Below, one piece after another: positions 36,307 to 45,906 of a stretch of 64,000 nt of DNA. The stretch is from the NCBI RefSeq assembly GCF_963667985.1, contig NZ_OY764081.1:186001-250000 (forward strand). Direction: 5' to 3'. Position 1 is the first letter of the stretch. Each line of letters begins with the position of its first letter. The DNA comes from an uncultured Methanocorpusculum sp. (lineage in GTDB: Archaea; Halobacteriota; Methanomicrobia; Methanomicrobiales; Methanocorpusculaceae). Below the pieces are notes generated by a model. It was not told the DNA's origin. It searched no databases and was given only the letters and a program-made list of their open reading frames with translations. A program made the position numbers and the translations under genes.

Positions 36307-38841
36307 TTACACGAGCGAACCAGATCCTCCGGCCCCGCCCTTTTTTACCCGCAGTATTTTCCGGATCTCGATCCAGTAGGTCGCAGCAAACGACAGAAGA
36401 ACGATCCCGACGACCGGCAGCAGACTGACCGGTGACAACTTCAGGTATTCGATAAAGAACGGAACGTTCAGGACGAGGATCAGGAAAACGATCACCCCGA
36501 TTACCCAGATGTTCATCGCTTTGTTGGAGAAGTACCCGACCCGGATCAGCGGCACGCGGCTGGTTCGCATATTCATCGCCAGAATGATATGGCAGAAGAG
36601 CCAGGCGACGAACGCATACGTCTGGGCAGCTCCAAGATCCCCGGTCGTAAGCCAGCTGAAGAAGTAGACGAACAAAACGACCGCAACCAGCGTCAGACTT
36701 CCGGTAAAAATACCGGAGATCATCTTCTTGTTCATGAACTTCTCGCCCGGATCACGCGGTTTCTGTTTTAAGAGATCGGACTCGGCCGGCTCCACGACAA
36801 AGGACGTGGACGCGGAAAGATCCATGAAAAGTTCCATGATGATGATCTGGATCGGGGCAAACGGGAGCGGCACGTCAAGAAGGATCGGGATCAAAAGCAT
36901 GAAAACCAACCCGATTTTGCTTGCGAGCGTGTACATGATGCACTTGAACATATTCTCGTACAGCCGCCTGCCTTCTTTGATGGCGTCCAAGAGGGCGGTG
37001 AAGTCGTCGTTTGCGAGGATCATATCGGACGCTTCCTTCGCAACGTCGGTCCCCGAGATCCCAAACGATATCCCGATATCGGCAGCTTTCAGGGCGGGGG
37101 CGTCGTTGATCCCGTCCCCGGTGACGGCCACCACTTCCCCGTTTTCATGGAGAGCCGTAACGATCCTGAGTTTTTCTTCCGGCGTGATTCTCGCAAAAAC
37201 ATTACAGCTTCGAACGGCGTCGCGAAGCTGCTCGGAGGACATCCCGCGGATTTCTTCGCCGGTCAATACGGTGTCAACAGTGATCCCCGCCTCGTCCGCC
37301 ACCCGTGCCGCCGTTCCCGCATGATCGCCCGTGATCATCATGACCCGGACACCGGCACTGGAAAACTCCCGGATCGCCGGTTTTACCTCTTCCCGGATAG
37401 GGTCGTCGAAACTGATCAGACCGGCGATCGTGTATTTTTCCTCGGACGGGGATTTAAATCCGGCAGCTATCGTCCGAAATCCCGCCTTGATCGAGGCATT
37501 GAGTTTGGTTTCCAGATCAGGATCCGGCTTCGACAAAGCAAACACGCTTTCCGGAGCCCCTTTGATGAGATCAACGGGGGTTCCGGCATGGTCATACCGC
37601 ATCAAAAATATTTTTTTAGCGCCGTCGAAACCGGCATCCTGCATCAGCGTGTACTCTTTCAAAAGTGCGGTTCGTTCGAGCCCGAGCAGGCCGGCCTGTT
37701 CGACAACGGTCTTGTCCATCGGGTCGCCCAGAAAATTCCCCTCATGATCGACGGAAACATCCGCCATGAGAACCCCGATGGTGAAAAGCTGTTTCTCATT
37801 TTCGGAGCTCCACGACTCGATGCTCATCTTGTTCTCCGTCAGCGTGCCGGTCTTGTCGGTCGCAATAATCGTCACGCTCCCAAGTGTTTCGGCGGCCTTC
37901 GTCCGGCGGATGAGAACATGTTTTCCTGCAAGCTGGATCGCTCCGAATCCAAGCAGCATCGTCATGATGATGGGGAGCTCCTCTGGAATCGTTGCGAGGG
38001 CCAGGGACAGGCCGGTCATTATCATCTCCGAGACCGGCAAACCACGGAAGAATCCGAGGATGGGGATCGCGATGCTGAAGATCACCGCGAGCCCGATCAG
38101 ATTTTTGGTCAGATGCAGCGTGGATTTCTGCATTGGCGTTTTCGGGTCGCTCGCCTCCTGAGTAAGACCGGCGATACGTCCAAGCTCGGTGTCCATCCCC
38201 GTATGCACCGCGATGCCAGTTCCTTTTCCTTTCAGGATCACGCTGCCCATATGGATCATGTTCGTCCGGTCGTTCAGCCCCGTCTCCTGCGGAATCATCC
38301 TCTCGTCCTTGCCGACACCCATCGACTCGCCGGTAAGCTGCGACTCGTCGACCTCGAGACCCTGCGATGTCACGATCCTGACATCGGCACTCACCCGAAC
38401 GCCGCTCTTTAAGATCATCAGATCGCCGGGAACGACCTCGGATGCCGGGATCTCATCGGGTTTTCCGTTCCTGATGACCCAGGTCGTCGGTGCCGCGAGT
38501 TTTTTCAGGGCCTCCATACTTTTTTTGGCTTTGAACTCGGTGTAGACCTCGACGACCGTGACGAATACAATGAGGATGAGGATCGTGACCGTGTCCCCGA
38601 GCTGCCCCCAGATACTGTAGACGATGCCTATCAGAATCGTCACAACGATCAGCGGTTCTTTGAGTTCTTCGAGCAGAATTCTGAAAAAGGAGATCTTTTT
38701 GAACTCAGTTATGGTGTTCGACCCGGACTCTTGGAGTCGTCGTTTTGCTTCCGCGGCATCAAGCCCGGTCTCAGTATTACAGTTGAGGGTACGCCGGATC
38801 TCATCGGCGTCCAATGACCAGGGATGTTCTACCATTTCCAT
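36307..38841 (-). CDS. Cation-transporting P-type ATPase (P2-like, calcium-type)
   Basis: Ion-pumping membrane ATPase, 844 residues. An N-terminal cation-ATPase domain is followed by helices; the actuator motif is LTGESMGVGK. The M4 ion site reads IPEELP where calcium pumps have IPEGLP, so ion specificity is uncertain. The phosphorylation motif DKTGTLTEN is near residue 328 and the hinge is TGDGINDAPALKAADIG. Six C-terminal helices complete the P2A/P2B-like layout. No cytosolic metal-binding CxxC domain is present, which argues against copper or zinc. It is monocistronic, with a divergent cyclase gene upstream. Confidence 0.93.
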   Translation of the reverse strand: MEMVEHPWSLDADEIRRTLNCNTETGLDAAEAKRRLQESGSNTITEFKKISFFRILLEELKEPLIVVTILIGIVYSIWGQLGDTVTILILIVFVTVVEVYTEFKAKKSMEALKKLAAPTTWVIRNGKPDEIPASEVVPGDLMILKSGVRVSADVRIVTSQGLEVDESQLTGESMGVGKDERMIPQETGLNDRTNMIHMGSVILKGKGTGIAVHTGMDTELGRIAGLTQEASDPKTPMQKSTLHLTKNLIGLAVIFSIAIPILGFFRGLPVSEMIMTGLSLALATIPEELPIIMTMLLGFGAIQLAGKHVLIRRTKAAETLGSVTIIATDKTGTLTENKMSIESWSSENEKQLFTIGVLMADVSVDHEGNFLGDPMDKTVVEQAGLLGLERTALLKEYTLMQDAGFDGAKKIFLMRYDHAGTPVDLIKGAPESVFALSKPDPDLETKLNASIKAGFRTIAAGFKSPSEEKYTIAGLISFDDPIREEVKPAIREFSSAGVRVMMITGDHAGTAARVADEAGITVDTVLTGEEIRGMSSEQLRDAVRSCNVFARITPEEKLRIVTALHENGEVVAVTGDGINDAPALKAADIGISFGISGTDVAKEASDMILANDDFTALLDAIKEGRRLYENMFKCIMYTLASKIGLVFMLLIPILLDVPLPFAPIQIIIMELFMDLSASTSFVVEPAESDLLKQKPRDPGEKFMNKKMISGIFTGSLTLVAVVLFVYFFSWLTTGDLGAAQTYAFVAWLFCHIILAMNMRTSRVPLIRVGYFSNKAMNIWVIGVIVFLILVLNVPFFIEYLKLSPVSLLPVVGIVLLSFAATYWIEIRKILRVKKGGAGGSGSLV

Positions 38842-38965
38842 AACACTCTTCTACCTTTAACTCCGTCGTCCTGTATTAATATATATTCCTGCAAAGAGGG
38901 CTCTTCGGGTCAAACATAAATGATAGAATTACCAAATTATACCTAAACCAGCGGAGACCGTTTAT

Positions 38966-39625
38966 ATGAATATCATTGACTTAACCCATGCGATGGAAAA
39001 AGGAATGCCCTGCTTCCATGCGGACTGGCACACGGCGTTCTCTTCTGAAACGCTTGGAACGATCGAAGCCGTCGGACGGAACACGAAAAAACTGACGCTT
39101 GGCAGTCATACCGGCACCCACATGGATGCGCCGAAGCATTTCATCCCCGACGGGATAACTATCCCCGAGATCCCCCTTACCACGCTTTTTGGCGATGTCA
39201 CCCTCATAGATCTTCGAAGTCTTTCAGACGACACCGAGGTCACAAAAGAGATGCTTCGCGGAATACCGCTGCACGAGCGGGTCATCTGTGTTTTCGGATG
39301 GGACAAACACTGGAATACCGGCGAGTACTACGCAAAGTATCCGTACTTCAGCGAAGAAGTGGCGCAGTATCTGGTTGATTCGGGCGTGAAACTTCTCGGA
39401 CTCGACACCCCGTCGCCGGACGACAGCAAAACGCCCCTTCACGCAGAAAACGATTCCGTGATCCATAAACTCTTTTTGAAAAACGGCGTGATCCTTGTCG
39501 AGTATCTGGCAGCGTCCAAAATAACCGATTACACCGCCGAGTATCAGATCGCGGCGCTCCCGATGAAGATCAAAGACAGCGACGGAGCACCGGCGCGGGT
39601 CCTTCTCATCGAGAAGGAAAAATAA
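38966..39625 (+). CDS. Cyclase-family (kynurenine formamidase-like) metal hydrolase
   Basis: 219 residues. The family signature SHTGTHMDAPKHF is at about residues 49-61, with the metal-binding HxGTHxDxPxH pattern. VKLLGLDTPSPDD is the second conserved block. N-terminal DLTHAMEKGMPCF is typical. Members hydrolyse formyl amides or related compounds; the substrate is not predictable. The 3' end is close to the convergent aldolase-like gene (five bases). Confidence 0.88.
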   Translation: MNIIDLTHAMEKGMPCFHADWHTAFSSETLGTIEAVGRNTKKLTLGSHTGTHMDAPKHFIPDGITIPEIPLTTLFGDVTLIDLRSLSDDTEVTKEMLRGIPLHERVICVFGWDKHWNTGEYYAKYPYFSEEVAQYLVDSGVKLLGLDTPSPDDSKTPLHAENDSVIHKLFLKNGVILVEYLAASKITDYTAEYQIAALPMKIKDSDGAPARVLLIEKEK

Positions 39626-39630
39626 TTTTT

Positions 39631-40695
39631 TCAAAATTGTGAGGTGTGGTCCAGGCAGGACTCAGCTTGCACAGTTTGGACAGATGGGCAGATCGGCACG
39701 CCACAGACGGTGGTTTCCTGAAGTCCCATCGCAACGAGGCAAAGTTTATCGTAATCCATATTCGCCTGATCGTGTTTCGAGTATTCGATGATCAGACGGA
39801 ACGGGTTCACATCGAACTCTTCTGCGCAGGTGTTGATCTGATTCAGATAACTGGTGTGGAACCCGGCATACCCGCAGACGTAATCGAGCGGATCGGTGAG
39901 GTCTTTATTCGTGATCGGACGGAGAAGATCGTATCCCGCCGAAAATAATTCCACGAGATCCACGTCGGTCCGATACCCGTTTTTCTCCAGGATCGCGAGA
40001 AACATTTCCGTGCACGCGTTGCCGGAACTTCGTCCAAGCCCCTGCAGAGAGCAGTCGATGAAATCGAATCCGAGCTTGGCGCAGTACACGCTGTTTGCAA
40101 CGGCGAGTCCGAGATTGTTGTGCCCGTGGAATCCGAGCTGGATGCTGGAATATTCGCGTATGGTATCATAATATTCCCGTATTTCGTTTGGGAACATGCC
40201 GCCGGCCGAGTCGACAATGTACACGCAGTCTGCCCCGTATTTTTCCGAAAGCAGGACGTTTTGCGCAAACTCGTCGGGTGTCAGAACATACGACTTCATG
40301 TAGTTCGTCATCACCGTTAAGCCGAGGTCTTTTGCTTCGCGGATGTACGGTTCGGTCAACGGAATCTGATCCGAATTGATGCCGACCCTGATAAACGAGG
40401 CCCCGCAGTCGACGGCGAGCTGCAGATCCTCCAGTCGTGCGATGCCCGGAATGCAGAACATTCCGAATTTGGATTTCGTTAGTACCTCTCCGGCCGCACG
40501 CATGTATTCCTCATCGGTCTGGGCGGCGATGCCGTTTTTGGGAGAACTCGCGTTTAGTCCCATCCCGTGTCCGATTTCGATCAATCCTATGCCCATCTCT
40601 TCCAGCTTGGAAGAGATGCTTTTCACGTCTGAACAGGAGAAGTTGAAATCAACTGCATATCCCCCGTCCCTAATGGTTGTATCTAGTATTTCCAT
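39631..40695 (-). CDS. HMGL-like / 4-hydroxy-2-oxovalerate aldolase-type enzyme
   Basis: TIM-barrel lyase or condensing enzyme of the DRE family, 354 residues. The catalytic opening is LDTTIRDGGY (residues 4-13) rather than the LRDG of isopropylmalate synthases, as in 4-hydroxy-2-oxovalerate aldolases. The metal-binding HGHNNLGLA block is near residue 195. A long C-terminal part ends in CPSVQTVQAESCLDHTSQF. The divalent-metal aldolase fold is clear; the substrate is not. Partner acylating acetaldehyde dehydrogenase is not in the neighbourhood, so a catabolic pathway role is unlikely. Confidence 0.82.
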   Translation of the reverse strand: MEILDTTIRDGGYAVDFNFSCSDVKSISSKLEEMGIGLIEIGHGMGLNASSPKNGIAAQTDEEYMRAAGEVLTKSKFGMFCIPGIARLEDLQLAVDCGASFIRVGINSDQIPLTEPYIREAKDLGLTVMTNYMKSYVLTPDEFAQNVLLSEKYGADCVYIVDSAGGMFPNEIREYYDTIREYSSIQLGFHGHNNLGLAVANSVYCAKLGFDFIDCSLQGLGRSSGNACTEMFLAILEKNGYRTDVDLVELFSAGYDLLRPITNKDLTDPLDYVCGYAGFHTSYLNQINTCAEEFDVNPFRLIIEYSKHDQANMDYDKLCLVAMGLQETTVCGVPICPSVQTVQAESCLDHTSQF

Positions 40696-40919
40696 GAATC
40701 CCTTTCCCGTTACGCAGGATCTATGCGGTACCTTAAATGGTTACAGCACATCGCTGAATACCCTGGCATTTCCACATCTTTTTTGATCAATTGGTAACTT
40801 TTTTTGGAGATAAAATCCGGGCGGGATTCCGTTGCCCAGAATCCCGCATCATATCCGGCTCCGATTTTCAGAACACCAGATATGTTTCAACTGGTTATTA
40901 CAAAATTGGCACAAACGCA

Positions 40920-40961
40920 TATATAATTGGTGTTACCATAAAATGTAACAACACACCAATT
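40920..40961. promoter_or_regulatory. TATA box and overlapping inverted repeats (candidate TrmB operator)
   Basis: TATATAAT at 40920-40927 is followed at once by AATTGGTGT (40925-40933) / ACACCAATT (40953-40961). Inside is TGTTAC (40931-40936) / GTAACA (40945-40950) on a different centre. These lie where the transcription start of the TrmB gene should be, so repression by the encoded regulator is plausible. Confidence 0.5.
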
Positions 40962-41003
40962 ATTCATCAAGAAAACCCATAATAATCAGAGGAGAAGGGA
41001 AGC

Positions 41004-41792
41004 ATGCAGGAGTTCGTTGAAAAACTGAAATCGATCGGAATGACCGAAAACGAGGCAAAAGTCTACGCAGTTCTCTTTGAACTGAAGGTGGCGACCGCCC
41101 GGGAGATGCACGAGATCAGCAAGGTGCCGCGAAACAAAGTGTATGAGGCACTCGCCGCTCTTGAAGAGAAGGGATTTGTCGGTACGGCAGAAGAAGCAGG
41201 ACCTTCGCGGTTTTTTATCCACGACATCACCAAGACGTTCAATCGGTTAAGACAGGAAAACCTCGAACGGCTCAACGACGTCGAACAGTATCTCCATTCA
41301 AGGATCACCTTCCAGCATAACCGCCCGCTGCTTTCGCATACTCTCCAGAATCCCTGGGCCATCGACAGCCACCTTAGGATGATGTTTAACCGAAGCAAAA
41401 AAGAGATCGTGATGATCTGTCACGACACGGCATACGTGAAAAAACATATCTGGAACATGAAAAATCTCTCGAAAAAAATCGACCTCTATCTGATCGTCCC
41501 CGAAGACACCGATCCGGATATGTTTCCAATAAGGTGCTATAAACTTCAGCCGGAGATGAAGGAGTTCATGGATGCGCGAAACACCGACGGATTCGGGACC
41601 GAACCCGAGTTCCAGCTGACCATCCATGCCGACCGTCAGGACACACTGATCATCGGAAAACTGGACGGACAGGAGATCGGGATCTTTTCGGCTGGCAATC
41701 CGTCGGTCTCCATTTTAGTAAAATACCTGCTCAAAAACATCATCCCTCTCACCAAAGAAACAGCCCAGGAACAGCCGGATCAGGCCGCCTGA
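41004..41792 (+). CDS. TrmB family transcriptional regulator
   Basis: 262 residues. The N-terminal winged helix (LKSIGMTENEAKVYAVLFEL then EISKVPRNKVYEALAALEEKGFV, residues ~5-60) is typical of TrmB/Lrs14-like regulators. A coiled-coil dimer helix follows (LRQENLERLNDVEQYLHSRI). The C-terminal part matches the effector domain of TrmB proteins (FNRSKKEIVMICHD, HADRQDTLIIGKLDGQEIG), normally a sugar sensor. The effector is unknown. The palindromes upstream suggest autoregulation. amtB follows 165 bases later on the same strand with its own promoter. Confidence 0.9.
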   Translation: MQEFVEKLKSIGMTENEAKVYAVLFELKVATAREMHEISKVPRNKVYEALAALEEKGFVGTAEEAGPSRFFIHDITKTFNRLRQENLERLNDVEQYLHSRITFQHNRPLLSHTLQNPWAIDSHLRMMFNRSKKEIVMICHDTAYVKKHIWNMKNLSKKIDLYLIVPEDTDPDMFPIRCYKLQPEMKEFMDARNTDGFGTEPEFQLTIHADRQDTLIIGKLDGQEIGIFSAGNPSVSILVKYLLKNIIPLTKETAQEQPDQAA

Positions 41793-41817
41793 CAGGGAAA
41801 TTTATATATGATAACAT

Positions 41818-41850
41818 GTGACATGCTAACCACTCTCACATTTTATATAT
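41818..41850 (+). promoter_or_regulatory. amtB upstream region: gdhA-shared motif and TATA box
   Basis: GTGACATGCTAAC (41818-41830) differs by one base from GTGCCATGCTAAC upstream of gdhA. TTTATATAT at 41842-41850 is a strong box A. The ~100-base leader that follows has GGGGTCT...AGACCC complementarity and may fold; no riboswitch class is recognised. Confidence 0.35.
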
Positions 41851-41957
41851 TTACAGAAACAATAAGTCCGGTGTAAAATATCTGTTTGCTGGGACAAAGG
41901 GGGTCTATCCCTTAGTGCAGACCCGGATCCCGGCGACCCGATGGAGACATTATTTAT

Positions 41958-43154
41958 ATGATTGACACCGGATCTGTTGCCTGGGTGCTTGCTTCAACTG
42001 CCCTTGTATTATTAATGACGCCCGCCCTAGGTCTTTTCTACGGTGGTATGGTTCGCAAAAAGAACTTTATTTCTGTTCTGATGCTTGTATTCGCATCGCT
42101 TATGATCGTTATTCTTCAGTGGTTCCTTATCGGCTATTCGCTCGTGTTTGGAACCGACGTGCTGGTGATCGGCGGTCTCGAACATCTCGGTTTGAACGGC
42201 GTTGAGTTTGGAACGACGCTCGGACTCCAGATCCCCGATCTGCTGTTTGCAGCATTCCAGATGACGTTTACAGGCCTTACACTTGCAATCATCGTCTCGG
42301 GTGTTGCCGAACGCGTGAAGTTCGGCGCGTTCCTTCTTTTCGGCGTTCTCTGGACGACGTTTGTGTACGACCCGATCGCTCACTGGTTATGGGGCGGAGG
42401 CTGGCTTCAGCAGCTCGGCGCTCTTGATTTCGCCGGAGGAACGGTCGTGCATATCAGTGCCGGATTCGGCGCCCTGGCTCTCGCGATTTATATCGGGAAA
42501 AGATCAGGGTTCGGATCATACAACTTCCACCCGCAGAACATTCCTCTCACCTTCTTCGCCGGCGGCGTTCTTCTTTTCGGCTGGATGGGGTTCAACGGAG
42601 GCAGCGCTCTTGCCGCCAACGAACTCGCCATTCACGCAATTGTAGTTACACTGATCTCGGCAGCTGCCGGAACGATCTCCTGGATGATCGCAAACTGGCG
42701 GCATGGTAAACCCAGTTCGCTTGGTTTCATCTCGGGAACGATCGCCGGCCTTGGTGCGATCACCCCTGCAGCCGGATTCGTCAACATGTGGGCTGCCCTT
42801 TTAATTGGAACGGTCGCCGGAATCCTTTGTTACTATGCCCTTATCTGGAGAGTCAAGAAAGGATTTGACGAGAGTCTCGATGCCTGGTCGATCCACGGAG
42901 TCGGCGGATTCTGGGGAACCATCGCCTGCGGTATTTTCGCGACAGCGACCGTCGGCGGAGTTTCCGGTCTCATTGAAGGAAATGCCTATCTGCTCGGCAT
43001 CCAGATCCTCGATGCCTGCGTGACCGCGGTGTTTGCCTTTGGAGCGACGTATCTCCTTGCCTGGGTCGTGGACAAGACGGTTGGTCTACGGGTCTCCGAG
43101 GATGAGGAATATATCGGTCTTGACCTCACGCTGCACGGCGAGATGGTCAGATAA
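41958..43154 (+). CDS. amtB: Ammonium transporter
   Basis: Trimeric ammonium/ammonia channel, 398 residues with eleven hydrophobic helices. The mature-like N-terminus reads [25 protein letters not shown] with no long signal. Conserved features: [12 protein letters not shown], the pore region [13 protein letters not shown] (twin-His first histidine) and [14 protein letters not shown] (second histidine). The C-terminal cytoplasmic tail is short ([17 protein letters not shown]). The usual glnK partner is not adjacent, which is unusual. The region upstream shares a motif with the gdhA leader. Confidence 0.96.
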   Translation: MIDTGSVAWVLASTALVLLMTPALGLFYGGMVRKKNFISVLMLVFASLMIVILQWFLIGYSLVFGTDVLVIGGLEHLGLNGVEFGTTLGLQIPDLLFAAFQMTFTGLTLAIIVSGVAERVKFGAFLLFGVLWTTFVYDPIAHWLWGGGWLQQLGALDFAGGTVVHISAGFGALALAIYIGKRSGFGSYNFHPQNIPLTFFAGGVLLFGWMGFNGGSALAANELAIHAIVVTLISAAAGTISWMIANWRHGKPSSLGFISGTIAGLGAITPAAGFVNMWAALLIGTVAGILCYYALIWRVKKGFDESLDAWSIHGVGGFWGTIACGIFATATVGGVSGLIEGNAYLLGIQILDACVTAVFAFGATYLLAWVVDKTVGLRVSEDEEYIGLDLTLHGEMVR

Positions 43155-43303
43155 TTCATCACAACATCTTTTTTTTATCAGGGCCATGCCCGGAAATTAT
43201 CCATACTCCTATTAGGTATCACGCCAAAATACTGGATTATTAATTCACTGTGTGAAGACATTCCGAAAACTTCCATTTGTGAAAGACAGGCAAAGGAACG
43301 ACC

Positions 43304-44818
43304 ATGACCCGGCACGATCAATCAGCCGAAGAAAGCGGCATAATTAAAAAACAGCCAGCATTCCTCTGGAAAGACGGAGAAAACACACAGATCAGCGACA
43401 TCGTTGCACGAGAAGACGAGATCGTTCTGCATTTGAACGGACAGGAGTTTCTTCACATCGTTGCAAGTTCCGATATGCTCGAAGAGTTCGGGGCCGGGTT
43501 TTTTATTGCAGCAGGTATTGCGGAAAAAATACGTTCCGTCAGGGTTGACGGGAGAAATGTATTCGTCGAAGCGGAAGTCTATCCAAACACGGGGGCACGA
43601 GACGGTTTCACTCCTGCAGAAAAAAAAGGCCGTATCGTCTCATCGCTGATCATAGAACCGAAAGACGTTTTCATGGTTCGTGAGGCGATGAACGTGGATG
43701 TCTGGCGGCAGACCGGCGGTCTCCACTGTGTCGCATTATGGCATGATCACAAAATCATCGCCGTGTCGAGTGATATCGGAAGACACAACGCGGTGGACAA
43801 ACTCATTGGATTCATGGCTCTGCACGGAATTACTCCCGGCGAATGCGTCATTGGATGTACCGGCAGGCAGCCGAAAGGAATGGTCATGAAGGCAGTGAAT
43901 GCGGGGATCCCAATCATTGTCGGAAGAACTGCAGTGACCCTGCCCGGGGCAAGGCATGCAAAAGAGGAGGGCGTGACCTTGATCGGCTTTGCACGGGAAA
44001 ACCGGTTCACCGTGTATTCTCACCCTGAAAGAATCAGCGGATTTCCTGCAACCGAACCAAAGAATGAGGAAAAACACAGGGATGAGGCATGGCTTGCCGG
44101 CTGGAGATACGACAACGGAACGGTGGTTGAATCCGCTGATCCGGTGGTTGCCGAGGATACGGTTACCCTTTACCTGAACGGAGAAAAATATCTGGACAAT
44201 GTTGCGACGCCTGAGTCGCTCGATGAACTCGGCGCAGGCTTTTTCCTTGCCGCAGGGATCGCGAAACAGATACGGTCGGTCGAGGTCAGGGGAACGGATA
44301 TTTTCGTGGAGGCAGGGGATACCGCAGATATCAGCGGGAAGATGGAATCTGCCGGAGGATTATCTCCGCGGGAATCGTCAGACTGTGTGACTTGTGATAT
44401 CAAGGTCAGCCCTGAGGAAATATTTGCCGTACGCGAAAAACTCAACACCGAAGAGTGGGACAAAACGGTAGCACTTCACTGCGCAGTCCTTTATCATAAA
44501 GGAGACGTGGTTTTCTCCGCAAACGACATCGGCCGGCATAATGCTGTGGACAAAGTCATCGGGTACATGACCCGAAATAATCTGTCTGCAGCCGAATGCG
44601 TTCTCGGCTGTACTGGCCGCATGCCGCAGGGAATGGTTGCCAAAGCCGCAAATGCCGGCATCCCGATCATCGTTTCCCGTGCTGCGGCGACGAGTGCCGG
44701 AGCGGCACTTGCCGAACGATCAGGGATCACGCTGATCTGTTTCACGAGACCGCCCCGGTTCACCGTTTACTCGCATCCGGAACGGGTCGTTGGCCTTGGA
44801 TGCGAAATAGGCGTCTAA
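43304..44818 (+). CDS. fdhD: FdhD-type sulfurtransferase, tandem two-domain fusion
   Basis: FdhD passes sulfur from a cysteine desulfurase to the molybdenum/tungsten cofactor of formate dehydrogenase. Ordinary FdhD is about 250-280 residues; here 504 residues hold two complete copies. Each half has an EFGAGFFIAAGIA/ELGAGFFLAAGIA block, an SDIGRHNAVDK/NDIGRHNAVDK block and a GCTGRxPxGMV block. The sulfur-relay cysteine pair is present only in the second half (SDCVTCD, about residues 360-363). The first half has GRIVSSL at the matching place (about 110-113). So one half is probably catalytic and the other structural or for cofactor binding. No formate dehydrogenase gene is adjacent. Confidence 0.9.
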   Translation: MTRHDQSAEESGIIKKQPAFLWKDGENTQISDIVAREDEIVLHLNGQEFLHIVASSDMLEEFGAGFFIAAGIAEKIRSVRVDGRNVFVEAEVYPNTGARDGFTPAEKKGRIVSSLIIEPKDVFMVREAMNVDVWRQTGGLHCVALWHDHKIIAVSSDIGRHNAVDKLIGFMALHGITPGECVIGCTGRQPKGMVMKAVNAGIPIIVGRTAVTLPGARHAKEEGVTLIGFARENRFTVYSHPERISGFPATEPKNEEKHRDEAWLAGWRYDNGTVVESADPVVAEDTVTLYLNGEKYLDNVATPESLDELGAGFFLAAGIAKQIRSVEVRGTDIFVEAGDTADISGKMESAGGLSPRESSDCVTCDIKVSPEEIFAVREKLNTEEWDKTVALHCAVLYHKGDVVFSANDIGRHNAVDKVIGYMTRNNLSAAECVLGCTGRMPQGMVAKAANAGIPIIVSRAAATSAGAALAERSGITLICFTRPPRFTVYSHPERVVGLGCEIGV

Positions 44819-44918
44819 ACGCCTGTTTCGAATCCTGAACAACTCTATTTTACCGGATTCGCAGGCGGAACGCACACAATCAGATACTATTTATTCCCTC
44901 ACGGAAAACAAATACATC

Positions 44919-45281
44919 ATGACTCTTACGCCAAAAGATGCACTTCTGCAGTATCACCTCGCCGAGCGGCTCAAACTCGACATCATGATGATCGCTCACC
45001 AGTTCGTGACCATTCCTTCCCTGAAAAAAGAGGAGAAGGCCGGGGCAAAAACCGTTCTGATCTCCCTGACCGATGTTCTCGCAAGCGACTGCGAAGCCGC
45101 CGCAAAACAGACCGGGGCCGAAGAGTTCAATCAGGCAGCCGCCGTTTTGCTTGCCGTCATCGGCCTTGCCGAGTCGAACCAGTTCAGTCTTGCATCCGAT
45201 AAATCAGGCGAAGCAATGACCCCGATAACAACCGTTGCCGCAGGGGCATATGCGGTGTTAAACGACCATGGACTTATCTGA
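44919..45281 (+). CDS. Small helical hypothetical protein
   Basis: 120 residues, almost entirely helical and rich in Ala, Leu and Lys (LQYHLAERLKLDIMMIAHQF, KAGAKTVLISLTDVLASD, FNQAAAVLLAVIGLAES). No motif or membrane helix is certain. The coding character is good (codon bias like its neighbours) and the stop lies within the first codons of the nitroreductase gene (14-base overlap), so the two are translationally coupled. It may be a partner or stabilising subunit; function unknown. Confidence 0.7.
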   Translation: MTLTPKDALLQYHLAERLKLDIMMIAHQFVTIPSLKKEEKAGAKTVLISLTDVLASDCEAAAKQTGAEEFNQAAAVLLAVIGLAESNQFSLASDKSGEAMTPITTVAAGAYAVLNDHGLI

Positions 45282-45795
45282 ATTCCAGAACTTCCTTGCG
45301 ACCCGTTACTCGGTCCGCGAGTATGAACCCGACTGTCTCACCGAAGAGGAGCTGGAGTATCTTCTCCAGGCCGCCTCATCCGCCCCTTCGGCCGGAAACC
45401 TCGAAGCATGGGACGTCGTCTTCGTGACCGACCCAAGCCAGCTCGAAATCCTCGGAGACGCTGCCGGAAACCAGCACCAGATCCCTGACGCGGGTTCCGC
45501 CCTTGTCGTCTGCGCAAATTACGTCCAGTCAATGTCCAGATACGGCGACAGAGGAATCCTTTTCGCCGTTCAGGATGCAACGATCGCCGCGACCTACATG
45601 ATGCTAGCGGCCCACGCCCTTCGTCTGCACACCTGCTGGATCGGAGCATTCGACGAGAACGAAGTCAAAGAGGCCTTAGATCTTCCAACCCACATCCGGC
45701 CGGTCGCGATCCTCTCCATCGGCAGAGGAATGCCGCCCGAATCGCATCCAGAGCGGATGGATCCGGAAGGCCACACTCATTTCGATTTCTGGTAG
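45268..45795 (+). CDS. Nitroreductase family FMN protein
   Basis: Flavin-dependent oxidoreductase, 175 residues, at the short end of the family. The FMN-binding N-terminus ATRYSVREYEPDCLTEEEL is followed by QAASSAPSAGNLEAW (residues ~33-47). A central GILFAVQDATIAATYMMLAAHA helix and a C-terminal ILSIGRGMPPESHPER complete the small NADH/NADPH-nitroreductase type. The physiological substrate is unknown. It overlaps the small helical gene upstream. Confidence 0.9.
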   Translation: MDLSEFQNFLATRYSVREYEPDCLTEEELEYLLQAASSAPSAGNLEAWDVVFVTDPSQLEILGDAAGNQHQIPDAGSALVVCANYVQSMSRYGDRGILFAVQDATIAATYMMLAAHALRLHTCWIGAFDENEVKEALDLPTHIRPVAILSIGRGMPPESHPERMDPEGHTHFDFW

Positions 45796-45906
45796 AGTAA
45801 CACCCTCCAATCATTTTCTTTTTTAGTTACGGCATCGACGGATGGCCCGATTAGATCCCCACTTCCAACACCCTCTTCTATCTGCACAGCCAATAGGTAA
45901 ATAATT

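Noticed and set aside
41855..41957. Riboswitch in the amtB leader
   Set aside because: Some complementarity (GGGGTCT/AGACCC) is present, but it does not match any riboswitch class I know and could be chance.
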